Source: Streptococcus macedonicus ACA-DC 198 (lineage in GTDB: Bacteria > Bacillota > Bacilli > Lactobacillales > Streptococcaceae). Taken from it: 64,000 bases of DNA. A program made the position numbers and the translations under genes. Location of the stretch: NCBI GenBank assembly GCA_000283635.1, contig HE613569.1:645501-709500 (forward strand), read 5' to 3'. The notes under the pieces are model-generated. The model had not been told where the DNA came from and did no database searches. It saw nothing but the letters and a program-made list of their open reading frames with translations. Shown here piece after piece: positions 8,281-17,757 of the stretch (position 1 is its first letter; each line of letters begins with the position of its first letter).

Positions 8281-8328
8281 ACACAATATATGGTATTTAA
8301 AAATAATATCACACACAAAATATTGTAA
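8281..8328. promoter_or_regulatory. Pair of NrdR boxes
   Basis: ACACAATATATGGTAT (8281-8296) and ACACAAAATATTGTAA (8313-8328) fit the NrdR box acaCwAtATaTwGtgt. Their starts are 32 bases apart, close to three helical turns, the spacing NrdR tandem sites normally show. They probably mediate dATP/ATP-sensing repression of nrdHE. The divergent acnA promoter begins 79 bases away. Confidence 0.8.
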
Positions 8329-8406
8329 AATCAAGCTTTTTAGAAAGGCTAAAATTTTATATTACATATTATGTTACAAAAACTAACATAGGATTATGGA
8401 TTATAC

Positions 8407-8435
8407 TTGACTAAATATTCTGAAAGTTGTATAAT
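8407..8435 (+). promoter_or_regulatory. acnA promoter with CodY-like box in the spacer
   Basis: TTGACT (8407-8412), exactly 17 bases, TATAAT (8430-8435). The spacer holds AATATTCTGAAAGTT (8414-8428), a 13/15 match to the CodY consensus, so bound CodY would block RNA polymerase. Regulation is inferred from motif and position. Confidence 0.7.
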
Positions 8436-8469
8436 TAAAAAACGATTATTATATTTCGGGGGTCTGTAC

Positions 8470-11133
8470 ATGACAGAATTTTTATCAAAGTTTTCCTTCA
8501 AAGATAGTGAGTATTCGTATTTTAATCTTGAAGAAGTGGTTTCTCATTATGGAGGAGATATCAAGAAAATCCCTTACACTATTCGTATATTACTTGAAAG
8601 TTTACTCAGAAAGTATGATGGTATAGATGTTACAAAAAATCACATTGAAAATTTAGCAACTTACAATCCTAAAAAAACAAGCGGAGAAGTTCCATTCAAA
8701 CCAAGTCGTGTCATCTTACAGGATTTCACAGGAGTTCCTGTTGTTGTTGACCTTGCGTCAATGCGTGATGCCATTGTTGCCAACGGTGGAGATGCTGAAC
8801 TTATTAATCCAGAAATTCCAGTTGACTTGGTTATTGACCACAGTGTCCAAGTCGATTTCTTTGGCTGTGACACAGCTTTAGAAGATAATATTAACCTTGA
8901 ATTTAAACGTAATAATGAACGTTATGAATTTTTGAAATGGGCAGAAAAATCGTTTGATAACTACCGTGCGGTGCCACCTGCAACTGGTATCATTCATCAA
9001 GTTAACATTGAGTTCCTTAGTGATGTTGTCATTGAAAAAGATGGCATGCTTTATCCAGATTCAATGTTTGGTACTGATAGCCATACAACAATGATTAATG
9101 GTATTGGTGTTCTTGGTTGGGGTGTCGGAGGTATCGAAGCAGAAGCAGCGATGCTTGGTGAAGCATCATTCTTCCCAGTTCCAGAAGTTATCGGTGTTCG
9201 TTTGACAGGTAAACTTCCTAAAATTGCAACTGCTACCGACTTAGCTCTTAAAGTGACACAAGTTCTTCGTCAAGAAAAAGTTGTTGGTAAATTCGTTGAA
9301 TACTTTGGTGACGGTTTATCAAATCTTAGCCTTGCCGAACGTGCAACTATTGCCAATATGGCACCAGAATACGGTGCAACTTGCGGATATTTCCCAATTG
9401 ATGATGAAACGCTTAATTATATGCGTTTAACAAACCGTAAAGAAGACCATATTGCTTTAACAAAAGAATACGTCAAACACAATAATCTTTTCTACGATCC
9501 AGAGCATCAAGCAGAATATACTAAAGTCGTTGAAATTGATTTATCAACAATTTCACCAAGTATTTCTGGACCAAAACGTCCACAAGATTTGATTGATTTG
9601 ACACAAGCCAAACAAGCTTTCCAAGAAAGCTTAGTTCGTGAAGCTGGTGTTCAAGGCTTTGGTTTGACAGCTGATGAAATCAATAAAAAAGTAACCGTTC
9701 ATTTTGATGACCAAGATATTGAGATTCAAACAGGACACGTGGCTATCGCAGCTATCACATCATGTACAAATACCTCAAACCCTTACGTCTTGATGTCAGC
9801 TGGTTTGCTTGCGAAAAATGCTGTTGAACGTGGCTTGCGCGTAGCTCCAACAGTTAAAACATCACTTGCTCCAGGATCTAAGGTGGTTACAGGTTACCTA
9901 CGTAATTCTGGTTTGCAAACTTACTTAGATACACTTGGCTTTAACATTGTCGGTTATGGTTGTACGACATGTATCGGTAACTCAGGTAGCCTTCATCCAG
10001 AAGTGGCAGAAGCTATTACAGAGACAGACTTGTTAGCATCTGCTGTTTTATCAGGTAACCGTAACTTTGAAGGACGTGTTAATCCACTTGTCAAAGCAAA
10101 CTTCCTTGCTAGCCCACCACTTGTTGTGGCATATGCACTTGCGGGAAACACAAATATTGATTTAACAACAGAACCACTTGGCTTTGACCAAAATAATGCA
10201 CCTGTTTACCTTAAAGACATCATGCCAACAAATGACGAAGTGGCAGAGTATGTCAATAAATACGTAACGCGTGAATTATTCGAGCAAGAATATGAGCATG
10301 TCTTTACAGACAGCGAAAAATGGAATCAAATTCCGACAGAGGAAAGTAAGATTTATCATTGGAACGAATCATCAACTTATATCCAAAATCCACCATATTT
10401 TGACAATCTAGGTGATGATTTAGTAATTAAACCATTGAAAAATCTGAAACCGTTAGCCAAATTTGGTGATAGTGTGACAACTGACCACATTTCACCTGCT
10501 GGTAATATTGCTAAAAATAGCCCAGCTGCTAAGTATTTAGATAATCATGGTGTTGATTACGTTGACTTCAACTCATATGGTAGCCGTCGTGGTAATCACG
10601 AAGTCATGATGCGTGGAACATTTGCCAATATTCGTATCCAAAACCAATTAGCGGACGGTAAAATCGGCGGTTACACAAAATACAATGGTGAAATCGTGCC
10701 AATTTATGACGCTGCTATGCATTATAAAGAGGATAATGTCGATACTTTAGTCATTGCAGGTAAAGATTATGGTATGGGGTCTAGTCGTGACTGGGCTGCC
10801 AAAGGTTCTAACCTTCTAGGGGTTAAAGCTGTTTTGGCTGAAAGTTTTGAACGTATTCACCGCTCAAATCTTGTCATGATGGGTGTGTTACCATTGCAAT
10901 TTTTAGAAGGTGATACAGCAGAAAGCCTTGGTTTAACTGGTCTTGAAACATACGATATTAATCTTTCAGAAAATCCTGGTATTCACGATATTGTTGATGC
11001 TGTAGCTCGTGATGACTCAGGTGAAAAATACTTTAAAGTCATGGTACGTTTTGATGCCGACGCTGACATTCGTTACTATAAAAATGGTGGTATCTTACCA
11101 ATGGTTGTTAGAAAGAAATTGGAGGAAGCATAA
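8470..11133 (+). CDS. acnA: Aconitate hydratase
   Basis: 887-aa cytoplasmic [4Fe-4S] enzyme interconverting citrate and isocitrate. Cluster cysteines are visible as C432 (TSCTNTSNP) and C498/C501 ([12 protein letters not shown]). The swivel domain carries [14 protein letters not shown] near residue 765 and the [13 protein letters not shown] substrate segment. The start at 8470 ([10 protein letters not shown]) is chosen from the family N-terminus; an upstream TTG at 8407 lies inside the promoter. First gene of acnA-citZ-icd, with only three bases before citZ. This branch would supply 2-oxoglutarate for glutamate; no other TCA cycle genes are in the window. Confidence 0.96.
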   Translation: MTEFLSKFSFKDSEYSYFNLEEVVSHYGGDIKKIPYTIRILLESLLRKYDGIDVTKNHIENLATYNPKKTSGEVPFKPSRVILQDFTGVPVVVDLASMRDAIVANGGDAELINPEIPVDLVIDHSVQVDFFGCDTALEDNINLEFKRNNERYEFLKWAEKSFDNYRAVPPATGIIHQVNIEFLSDVVIEKDGMLYPDSMFGTDSHTTMINGIGVLGWGVGGIEAEAAMLGEASFFPVPEVIGVRLTGKLPKIATATDLALKVTQVLRQEKVVGKFVEYFGDGLSNLSLAERATIANMAPEYGATCGYFPIDDETLNYMRLTNRKEDHIALTKEYVKHNNLFYDPEHQAEYTKVVEIDLSTISPSISGPKRPQDLIDLTQAKQAFQESLVREAGVQGFGLTADEINKKVTVHFDDQDIEIQTGHVAIAAITSCTNTSNPYVLMSAGLLAKNAVERGLRVAPTVKTSLAPGSKVVTGYLRNSGLQTYLDTLGFNIVGYGCTTCIGNSGSLHPEVAEAITETDLLASAVLSGNRNFEGRVNPLVKANFLASPPLVVAYALAGNTNIDLTTEPLGFDQNNAPVYLKDIMPTNDEVAEYVNKYVTRELFEQEYEHVFTDSEKWNQIPTEESKIYHWNESSTYIQNPPYFDNLGDDLVIKPLKNLKPLAKFGDSVTTDHISPAGNIAKNSPAAKYLDNHGVDYVDFNSYGSRRGNHEVMMRGTFANIRIQNQLADGKIGGYTKYNGEIVPIYDAAMHYKEDNVDTLVIAGKDYGMGSSRDWAAKGSNLLGVKAVLAESFERIHRSNLVMMGVLPLQFLEGDTAESLGLTGLETYDINLSENPGIHDIVDAVARDDSGEKYFKVMVRFDADADIRYYKNGGILPMVVRKKLEEA

Positions 11134-11136
11134 TCT

Positions 11137-12255
11137 ATGACAGGAGGAAGCGGATTAAAAGATTTAATAGCTTGTAATACCCATATTAGTTCAATTATTG
11201 GTGATAATTTATCCTACGCAGGTTATAATATTTCTGAATTAATGGATAACGATGCTAGTTTTGAAGAAGTGATTTACCTTCTTTGGAACTTGCACTTGCC
11301 AAATAAAGCAGAGTTTAATAGTTTTGTTAAGGAACTTCGTGAAAGTTATGCTATTAGCGATGCGGTTGAACAATGTATTATGATTCAGTCGCGCAGGCAT
11401 TTGCACCCAATGAGCGTGCTTCGTTCAACAGTTAGTTTGCTTGGTGTGTATAATGTCAATGCTGAAGATAATTCTGAAGAAGCAACATACGAACAATCTA
11501 TTCAATTAATGGCTAAAATGCCAACTATTATTGCAACTTTTGCGCGTTTACGTAACGGGAAAACACCAGTTGCTCCACGTGAAGATTTAGGATTTGCAGC
11601 GAATTTCCTTTATATGTTAAACGGCGAAGAACCAACACCATTGCAAGTAAAAGCTTTAAATCGTGCCTTGGTTTTACATGCTGACCATGAATTAAATGCG
11701 TCAACATTCGCAGCGCGTGTCTGTGCGTCAACATTGGCTGATATTTATTCTTGTGTGACAACTGCAATTGGTACGCTTAAAGGACCACTTCACGGTGGTG
11801 CTAATGAACGTGTCTTTGACATGTTAACTGAAATTCGTGAAATGGGTGATACCAAAGCGTATTTGAAAGAAAAATTGGATTCGCAAGAAAAAATTATGGG
11901 CTTTGGTCACCGTGTTTATAAAACACAAGACCCACGTGAAAAATATTTGCGTGAAATGGCACAAGCTCTTACCGAAGGTACTGAAAACGAAGTGTGGTTC
12001 AACTTGTCACGTGAAATTGAAGATTACATGAAACACACTAAGGGGCTTATCCCAAATGTCGATTTCTATTCGGCAACGGTTTATCATGTTCTTGGTATTG
12101 ATAGTTCGATTTTTACCCTTATTTTTGCAATGAGCCGTGTATCAGGCTGGATTGCTCATATTCAAGAACAACAAAAAAATAACAAATTGATTCGACCACG
12201 TTCTCATTATACTGGAGAGCTCGGTTTGAAATACACACCACTTAAAGAACGCTAA
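11137..12255 (+). CDS. citZ: Citrate synthase
   Basis: 372-aa type II-like citrate synthase condensing oxaloacetate and acetyl-CoA. Catalytic histidines and aspartate are visible in the [11 protein letters not shown] block near residue 180, GPLHGGANE near 220, [14 protein letters not shown] near 255 and the [14 protein letters not shown] segment near 310. A strong TTGGAGGAAG ribosome site overlaps the end of acnA, so the two genes are tightly co-transcribed. The N-terminal [13 protein letters not shown] is normal for streptococcal members. Confidence 0.95.
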   Translation: MTGGSGLKDLIACNTHISSIIGDNLSYAGYNISELMDNDASFEEVIYLLWNLHLPNKAEFNSFVKELRESYAISDAVEQCIMIQSRRHLHPMSVLRSTVSLLGVYNVNAEDNSEEATYEQSIQLMAKMPTIIATFARLRNGKTPVAPREDLGFAANFLYMLNGEEPTPLQVKALNRALVLHADHELNASTFAARVCASTLADIYSCVTTAIGTLKGPLHGGANERVFDMLTEIREMGDTKAYLKEKLDSQEKIMGFGHRVYKTQDPREKYLREMAQALTEGTENEVWFNLSREIEDYMKHTKGLIPNVDFYSATVYHVLGIDSSIFTLIFAMSRVSGWIAHIQEQQKNNKLIRPRSHYTGELGLKYTPLKER

Positions 12256-12283
12256 AAACCCTTAGAAAGGAAAAACGAGAAAA

Positions 12284-13459
12284 ATGGCAGATAAAATCAT
12301 TTTAGAAAATGGTCACTTGACTGTTTCTAACAATCCAATTATCCCTTTTATTGAAGGGGATGGCGTTGGACGTGACATTTGGAAAAATGCGCGTGCTGTC
12401 TTTGATGCAGCGATTGATAAGGCTTACCAAGGTCAGAAAAAAGTTGAATGGCTTGAGCTTTTGGCTGGTAAAAAAGCGCATGAAGCAACAGGAGAATGGT
12501 TACCAGAAGAAACTCTTGAGACGATTAAAGAAGATTTGGTCGCTATCAAAGGTCCACTAGAAACACCAGTTGGTGGTGGGATTCGTTCACTAAATGTTGC
12601 CCTTCGTCAAGAATTGGATTTATATGCTTGTGTGCGTCCTGTTCGTTATTTTAAAGGGATTGAAAGCCCACTTAAAGAACCAGAAAAAACAAGCATTACT
12701 ATTTTCCGTGAAAATACGGAAGATATTTATGCAGGTATCGAGTGGAATGCTGGCACAGAAGAAGTGAAAAAAGTCATTGATTTCTTGCAAACTGAAATGT
12801 CTGTCAGCAAGATTCGTTTTCCTGAAACAAGCAGTATCGGAATCAAACCTATCTCACAAGAAGGTAGTGAACGTTTGATTCGCTCTGCGATTGAATACGC
12901 TCTTGCTAACAATTTGACTAAAGTCACTCTTGTTCACAAAGGAAATATTCAAAAATTCACAGAAGGTGGCTTCCGTAGCTGGGGTTATGACCTTGCAAAA
13001 CGTGAATACGCTGATGAATTAGCCAGCGGAAAATTGGTGATTAATGACATTATTGCCGATAATTTCTTGCAACAAATTTTGCTTAATCCTGAAAAATTTG
13101 ATGTTGTGGCTTTGACAAACCTCAATGGTGACTACGCTAGTGATGCCCTTGCTGCCCAAGTTGGTGGTATTGGAATCTCACCAGGTGCCAATATCAACTA
13201 CTTGACAGGTCACGCTATTTTTGAAGCGACACACGGAACTGCACCAGATATTGCTGGTAAAGACATTGCCAATCCATGTTCTGTTCTTTTGTCTGGTTGC
13301 ATGTTGTTTGATTACATTGGTTGGACAGAAGTGGCTAGCTTAATTACAGTAGCGATTGAAAAAACATTCGCTCAAGGTCAATTTACAGCTGATTTGGCTC
13401 AAGGAAAAGTAGCTTGTTTAACAAGTGAATTTGCAGCAAAACTCATTGAAAATTTGTAA
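12284..13459 (+). CDS. icd: Isocitrate dehydrogenase (NADP-type)
   Basis: 391-aa enzyme oxidizing isocitrate to 2-oxoglutarate and CO2. Motifs: [13 protein letters not shown] near residue 25, substrate arginines in [21 protein letters not shown] near 100-120, [11 protein letters not shown] near 145 and the cofactor segment [17 protein letters not shown] near 320. It closes the operon and is followed by a strong terminator. Cofactor preference for NADP is inferred from family; it could be one of the cell's NADPH sources along with GapN. Confidence 0.94.
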   Translation: MADKIILENGHLTVSNNPIIPFIEGDGVGRDIWKNARAVFDAAIDKAYQGQKKVEWLELLAGKKAHEATGEWLPEETLETIKEDLVAIKGPLETPVGGGIRSLNVALRQELDLYACVRPVRYFKGIESPLKEPEKTSITIFRENTEDIYAGIEWNAGTEEVKKVIDFLQTEMSVSKIRFPETSSIGIKPISQEGSERLIRSAIEYALANNLTKVTLVHKGNIQKFTEGGFRSWGYDLAKREYADELASGKLVINDIIADNFLQQILLNPEKFDVVALTNLNGDYASDALAAQVGGIGISPGANINYLTGHAIFEATHGTAPDIAGKDIANPCSVLLSGCMLFDYIGWTEVASLITVAIEKTFAQGQFTADLAQGKVACLTSEFAAKLIENL

Positions 13460-13466
13460 AATAATA

Positions 13467-13502
13467 ACCTAGAACAAGTCAAAGTCATGTTCTAGGTTTT
13501 TT
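13467..13502 (+). terminator. acnA-citZ-icd terminator
   Basis: CCTAGAACA (13468-13476) and TGTTCTAGG (13488-13496) form a perfect 9-bp stem followed by TTTTTT. An extended -10 (TGATATAAT, 13502-13510) for the next gene begins at its end. Confidence 0.9.
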
Positions 13503-13544
13503 GATATAATGAGAATGGTTTGAATCTTAGAAGGTTGGAGTTTT

Positions 13545-14348
13545 ATGACATATTCATTGGCAGACATTGTCTTTTTGTTTTTTATTTATTCGTTTGTAGG
13601 CTGGCTTTGGGAGACGGTTTATTGTTCGATTAAGGATAAGAAGTTTGCTTATCGTGGTTTTTTAGTGGGACCGTATTGCCCCGTTTATGGCTTTGCAGTG
13701 ACAACGGTTTTACTAGCGACAGAGCCGTTTCAGAGTAATATTTTATGGCTGTTCTTGAGTGGTTTGCTTGTAGCAACAGCATTTGAATACGTTGCAGGCT
13801 GGCTGTTAGAGACGGTCTTTCATATGAAATTATGGGACTACAGTCAGGAGTTTGGTAATATTCAGGGACGTATTGCACCACGGATATCACTTTTCTGGGG
13901 ATTTGGAATTGTTGTTCTCGTTGAATTTATTCAACCAGGAGTGATGTGGCTAATTAATCACTTGAATGATTGGGTAGCGTTGAGTATTGTTATTGTGATG
14001 ACAGCAGATTTGATTTGGACAGTTGTCGATACGGTGAAATTCCAACAAGCTGCTATTGCATTTGAAAAATACGTTCGTGCCGAGCAAGAAAGATTACGCG
14101 AATCAGTACAAACAGGACTTGGTGATTTAACACAGCAAGCTGAAGTCTTTAGCAAACGTTTGGAAAATTTACGACTTCACATCAATGAAACCTTGAGAGA
14201 AAAAGGAATCGAGCCATTCCGTTTCAATCAACGTCGTATGCTTAGAAACTATAAAAATTTCCGATTAACGACAGCGCCATTCTTGAACGAAATTCGTAAA
14301 CAAACAGCTGCCTTAAAAGAAAAACGTAATGAGAAAAACAATCATTAA
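13545..14348 (+). CDS. CmpB-like putative ABC-transporter-type membrane protein
   Basis: 267-aa membrane protein with the features of the ABC_trans_CmpB family: an N-terminal YSLADIVFLFFIYSFVGWLWETVY helix, the RGFLVGPYCPVYG motif near residues 37-50, and helices near 60-85, 115-135 and 140-160. After residue 170 comes a charged, probably coiled-coil cytoplasmic tail rich in Glu, Arg and Lys. It is a single-gene unit with an extended -10 just upstream and a strong terminator after it. The family has no clearly established function; no ATPase partner is next to it. Confidence 0.65.
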   Translation: MTYSLADIVFLFFIYSFVGWLWETVYCSIKDKKFAYRGFLVGPYCPVYGFAVTTVLLATEPFQSNILWLFLSGLLVATAFEYVAGWLLETVFHMKLWDYSQEFGNIQGRIAPRISLFWGFGIVVLVEFIQPGVMWLINHLNDWVALSIVIVMTADLIWTVVDTVKFQQAAIAFEKYVRAEQERLRESVQTGLGDLTQQAEVFSKRLENLRLHINETLREKGIEPFRFNQRRMLRNYKNFRLTTAPFLNEIRKQTAALKEKRNEKNNH

Positions 14349-14354
14349 GATAAT

Positions 14355-14398
14355 AAAAGCACCCTAACAGTGAGAATTCCTCTCACCAGGGTGCTTTT
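14355..14398 (+). terminator. Two-part terminator hairpin
   Basis: AAAAGCACCCT/AGGGTGCTTTT outer stem encloses a second GTGAG/CTCAC stem, ending in a T run. The rest of the gap up to 14574 shows a 10-bp palindrome (TGACTAGTCA near 14459) but no gene. Confidence 0.9.
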
Positions 14399-14574
14399 TA
14401 CGTCATGTCAATGTTTTAGTTACCATGAGGTTGGGAGCGTATTTTTTAGAATTGACAATGACTAGTCAAATAACTAACGGCATCACTGATTATGCACGAC
14501 TATTGTTATAAAGGTAAAGAAGCTTTTTGTAAATACTTGAAAATAAATGAAAAAAATTTCTTTTTAAAAAGGGC

Positions 14575-14605
14575 TTGATCTGGAACGCGTTTCATAAATT
14601 ATACT
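14575..14605 (+). promoter_or_regulatory. Promoter with LacI-type palindromic operator
   Basis: TTGATC (14575-14580) and TATACT (14600-14605) flank TGGAACGCGTTTCA (14581-14594), a 14-bp near-perfect palindrome with a central CG as in LacI/GalR operators. The spacer for this pairing is 19 bases, so the exact boxes are uncertain. The operator probably serves the LacI-family regulator encoded two genes downstream. Confidence 0.55.
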
Positions 14606-14636
14606 TTAGTCAAATCAAACAAGCGAGGTAAAAAAG

Positions 14637-15447
14637 ATGATTAAACGTATTTTTTCAGACATGGATGGAACGCTTCTAGACAATACTGGCGCAGTTTCAG
14701 AGGAAAATGTTTCTCTGATTAAATCAGCTGGTATTCCGATGACCTTGGTATCAGCTCGTGCTCCAATGGAAATGATGGCAGCGATTGAAAAATTAGATTT
14801 GACGGGTGCACAAGTTGGATTTAATGGTGGTTTGATTTATCGTGTTGACAATGGTCGTGTCCTTCCGATTCACAGTCAACCAATAGCAAAAAAAGATATT
14901 CAGATTCTTCTTGGTGCGATTCATGAGAAATTTCCAGAGATCAGTTTGTCATACTATGATTTGCATGAATGGTATTGTCATGAGATTGATAAGGGAATTC
15001 TTTTTGAGCAGAAAGTTACGCAATAAAAACCAACACGAACAATGTTGCTCAGCCATTTTTTAAAACCTAAAAAAAAAGATTTATAAGTTAATGATAATTG
15101 TCTTTAATGAGAAAACATTAACAAATCTACAAGAATTTGTGCTATCATTAGGGATAGACACGGTTGCGGTGCAACAATCAGGAAAACATTATTTGGAAAT
15201 CACTCATGCGGCAGCTAAGAAATCAGCTGGTATTGATTATATCATGCAAAAAGAAGCTTTGAGCGAGGGAGAAACTGCGGTTTTTGGCGATGGGCAAAAT
15301 GATTTGCCAATGTTTGAACGGACGAGTATTCCAATTGCAATGGCAAATGCTAGCCAAGATGTAATTGCCCAAGCTAAATTTATCACATTGGTTAATCAGT
15401 GCAATGGTGTTGGTTATGGAATTCATAAATTTTTGAGGAATGTTTAA
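14637..15447 (+). pseudogene. Broken Cof-type HAD-family sugar phosphatase
   Basis: A HAD hydrolase of the Cof subfamily, in pieces. The first part (14637-15026) starts MIKRIFSDMDGTLLDN with the nucleophile DMDGT, then ends at a TAA. The last part (in a different frame, up to 15447) has KLMIIVFNE, the lysine-bearing region, and GDGQNDLPMF with the metal-binding aspartates. Between them a third frame encodes TNTNNVAQPFF, so two frameshifts are needed to restore the gene; both lie at homopolymers (A5 near 15025, T6/A4 near 15057). Intact Cof proteins are about 270 aa. It abuts the LacI gene, suggesting a former sugar-phosphate unit. Confidence 0.85.
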
Positions 15448-16371
15448 ATGGTAACAATCAGAGATGTTGCAGAACGAACGGGTTATTCTAAAGCGACGGT
15501 GTCGCGCGTGCTTAACAATCATCCTTATGTGTCAGATGACGTGCGTCAAAAAATTCAAGCGGTGATAAAAGAGCTTAATTATACGCCAAATTTGGTTGCA
15601 AAAGAATTGAGTGCTGGAAAAACTAATAAAATTGCGGTTGTTATTCCTCACAATCGTCATCCCTATTTCACTCAGCTATTGAATGGTATGCTAGATGAAA
15701 GTAAGAAAACAAACCATAATTTGCTTTTACTACATTCGGGCTACAATGAACTTTCGGAACGTGAGTATTTAGAACAATTACGTGGTCGTGCTTTTGACGG
15801 GCTTATCTTTACGTCACGTGAATTGCCGATAGAGACCATTATCTCTTATGCACAATACGGTCCCATTCTTTTATGTGAACCACTTGACAACCCTCTTTTG
15901 AAATCAGTCTATGTTGACCGCTACCAAGCTTATAATGATCTTAATGTCTATTTAGTTAAAACTGGCATTAAATCACCAGCCTATCTTTTTACGAGAGCTG
16001 ATAAAGCTAGTGCGACTTATCGGACAATGGTTTCTGTTTTAGAGCACTTTCCGCAATATCAAAATTCAGCTATTTTTAGTGGCATTCCTAATTTTCAAGA
16101 CGGTTATAATCGGGCAAAACAGCTTACGCAGGATTTTGATGCAATTGTGACGAATGAGGACCAAGTGGCTTATGGCGTTATCAAGGCTTTTAAGGATAAT
16201 GACAGAGCTTTGCCGTTGATTATCGGGCAAGAAAATCAGCATATTAGTGAGTTACTTGGGATTCCGTCAGTAGAGCATTATTCTTATGAACTGGGGAAAT
16301 TAGCAGTACGTCAGATTTTGGCTGATGAAAATAATCCTCTTGCCATTCCGTCAAAATTCATCCGACGTTAG
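15448..16371 (+). CDS. LacI-family transcriptional regulator
   Basis: 307-aa regulator. The N-terminal MVTIRDVAERTGYSKATVSRVLNN is the classic LacI helix-turn-helix followed by the hinge LAKELS-like segment near residue 52. A periplasmic-binding-like effector domain follows from about residue 60 (IAVVIPHNRHPYFTQLLNGM). It starts directly after the stop of the broken HAD gene and probably binds the palindrome at 14581. The sugar effector is unknown. It appears intact, although the gene it accompanies is not. Confidence 0.88.
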   Translation: MVTIRDVAERTGYSKATVSRVLNNHPYVSDDVRQKIQAVIKELNYTPNLVAKELSAGKTNKIAVVIPHNRHPYFTQLLNGMLDESKKTNHNLLLLHSGYNELSEREYLEQLRGRAFDGLIFTSRELPIETIISYAQYGPILLCEPLDNPLLKSVYVDRYQAYNDLNVYLVKTGIKSPAYLFTRADKASATYRTMVSVLEHFPQYQNSAIFSGIPNFQDGYNRAKQLTQDFDAIVTNEDQVAYGVIKAFKDNDRALPLIIGQENQHISELLGIPSVEHYSYELGKLAVRQILADENNPLAIPSKFIRR

Positions 16372-16409
16372 TGCCAAAAGAAATCAGAAAAATTCTCGGA
16401 GACTTGCCA

Positions 16410-17204
16410 ATGGAAAATCAAAAAATTGCAGAAAATCTTAATATCCTTGGTCAATTTTGTGGTAAAAGAGATGTTGAGGAACTTAATCAGAAAAACTTGT
16501 ATGAAAAATATGGAATAGAAAAAGCAGATGTTATGATTCTTTTTGGCGGTAGCATTCTTGCTGGCGGTGATGTACTGGCTAAGGCTATCAAAGATGGTAT
16601 TGCAGAGCATTATATTATTGTTGGTGGTGAAGGACATACAACGGCTACCTTGAGAGAGCAGATTCACAAAGAATACCCTTTGATTGCTGTAAATGGCTTG
16701 ACAGAAGCTGAACTTTTTCAACAATATCTTTTGACTGTTTATCAAATCCAAGCTGACTATCTTGAAACCAAATCAACAAATTGTGGCAATAATATCACGA
16801 ATTTGCTCAAATTAATGAAGAACAAAGGCGTTGTCCACCAGAGTATCATTTTATGCCAAGATGCAACTATGCAATATCGTATGGAAGCGACATTACGAAA
16901 ATACCTTTCAAAAGATACGGTAGTGATTAATTACGCTGCTTATCGAGCTTACCTGAATTACCAAGATAAACTCACCTATGCAACAAAGATTCATGGCATG
17001 TGGGATGTTGACCGCTATATCAATTTATTATTGAATGAGATTCCAAGATTAACAAATAATGAACAAGGTTATGGACCAAATGGAAAGAATTTTCTAGCTC
17101 ATGTGGATATTCCTAATAGAGTAGTAGCTGCTTTTGAGGCTCTAAAACCTATTTATGGCAATCACATCAGAAAAGCCAATCCCAAATATTCCTCAATTTT
17201 ATAA
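16410..17204 (+). CDS. YdcF-like DUF218 protein
   Basis: 264-aa protein of the DUF218/YdcF (ElyC/SanA-like) family. It shows ADVMILFGGSILAGGDVLAKA near residue 40, IIVGGEGHTT near 70, the TNCGNNITNLLKLM motif (usually T.NT.EN) near 125 and SIILCQDATMQYRM near 148. No signal peptide or membrane segment is seen, so it should be cytoplasmic like YdcF. The start at 16410 follows GGAGA with 7-base spacing; a GTG at 16371 without such a site is less likely. Substrate unknown; YdcF binds S-adenosylmethionine in E. coli, but that cannot be assumed here. Confidence 0.75.
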   Translation: MENQKIAENLNILGQFCGKRDVEELNQKNLYEKYGIEKADVMILFGGSILAGGDVLAKAIKDGIAEHYIIVGGEGHTTATLREQIHKEYPLIAVNGLTEAELFQQYLLTVYQIQADYLETKSTNCGNNITNLLKLMKNKGVVHQSIILCQDATMQYRMEATLRKYLSKDTVVINYAAYRAYLNYQDKLTYATKIHGMWDVDRYINLLLNEIPRLTNNEQGYGPNGKNFLAHVDIPNRVVAAFEALKPIYGNHIRKANPKYSSIL

Positions 17205-17215
17205 GCTATAAAATG

Positions 17216-17244
17216 TTTTAATTTTCAGAATATTTTGCTATAAT
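17216..17244 (+). promoter_or_regulatory. ridA promoter with CodY-like box
   Basis: AATTTTCAGAATATT (17220-17234) matches the CodY box at 14 of 15 positions, the best in this window. It overlaps the -35 region and spacer of a promoter whose -10 is TATAAT (17239-17244). Confidence 0.7.
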
Positions 17245-17275
17245 AGAGCTACTTAATTGAGAGAAGGAGTTTATC

Positions 17276-17656
17276 ATGGCAAAAACAATTCACACAGATA
17301 AAGCACCAGCAGTAATTGGACCTTATGTTCAAGGAAAGGTCGTTGGTAATTTCCTATTTGCTTCAGGTCAAGTGCCTTTGTCACCTGAAACTGGTGAAAT
17401 TATCGGAACAACTATTCAAGAACAAACTAAGCAAGTTCTTAAAAATATTTCTGCTATTCTTGCGGAAGCAGGCACAGATTTTGACCATGTGGTTAAGACA
17501 ACTTGTTTCCTTAGCGATATGAATGATTTCGTACTGTTTAATGACGTTTACGCTACGGCATTTAAGGCTGATTTTCCAGCACGTTCAGCAGTAGAAGTCG
17601 CTCGTTTGCCAAAAGACGTCAAAGTTGAAATCGAAGTCATTGCTTATCTTGACTAA
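17276..17656 (+). CDS. ridA: RidA family enamine/imine deaminase
   Basis: 126-aa YjgF/YER057c/UK114 protein. The start MAKTIHTDKAPAVIGPYVQG, the FASGQVPLSPETGEI block near residue 30, the catalytic arginine in PARSAVEVARLPK near 103 and the end VEIEVIAY are diagnostic. It hydrolyses reactive enamines/imines made by PLP enzymes such as threonine dehydratase, so it protects branched-chain amino acid metabolism. That fits control by CodY. AGAAGGAG precedes the ATG. It is a single-gene unit ending in a strong terminator. Confidence 0.95.
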   Translation: MAKTIHTDKAPAVIGPYVQGKVVGNFLFASGQVPLSPETGEIIGTTIQEQTKQVLKNISAILAEAGTDFDHVVKTTCFLSDMNDFVLFNDVYATAFKADFPARSAVEVARLPKDVKVEIEVIAYLD

Positions 17657-17713
17657 TTTTATTTTGGGATTAAGCCTGAAATGGCAGCAGTTGATTTCTG
17701 CCTAGGATAACAT

Positions 17714-17754
17714 AAAAACTCCCGCTTAGTTAGAAGCTAAGCGGGAGTTTTTTT
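17714..17754. terminator. Strong bidirectional terminator
   Basis: AAAAACTCCCGCTTAG - TTAGAAG - CTAAGCGGGAGTTTTTTT, a long perfect stem between convergent ridA and the dehydratase-like gene. Confidence 0.95.
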
Positions 17755-17757
17755 GTA

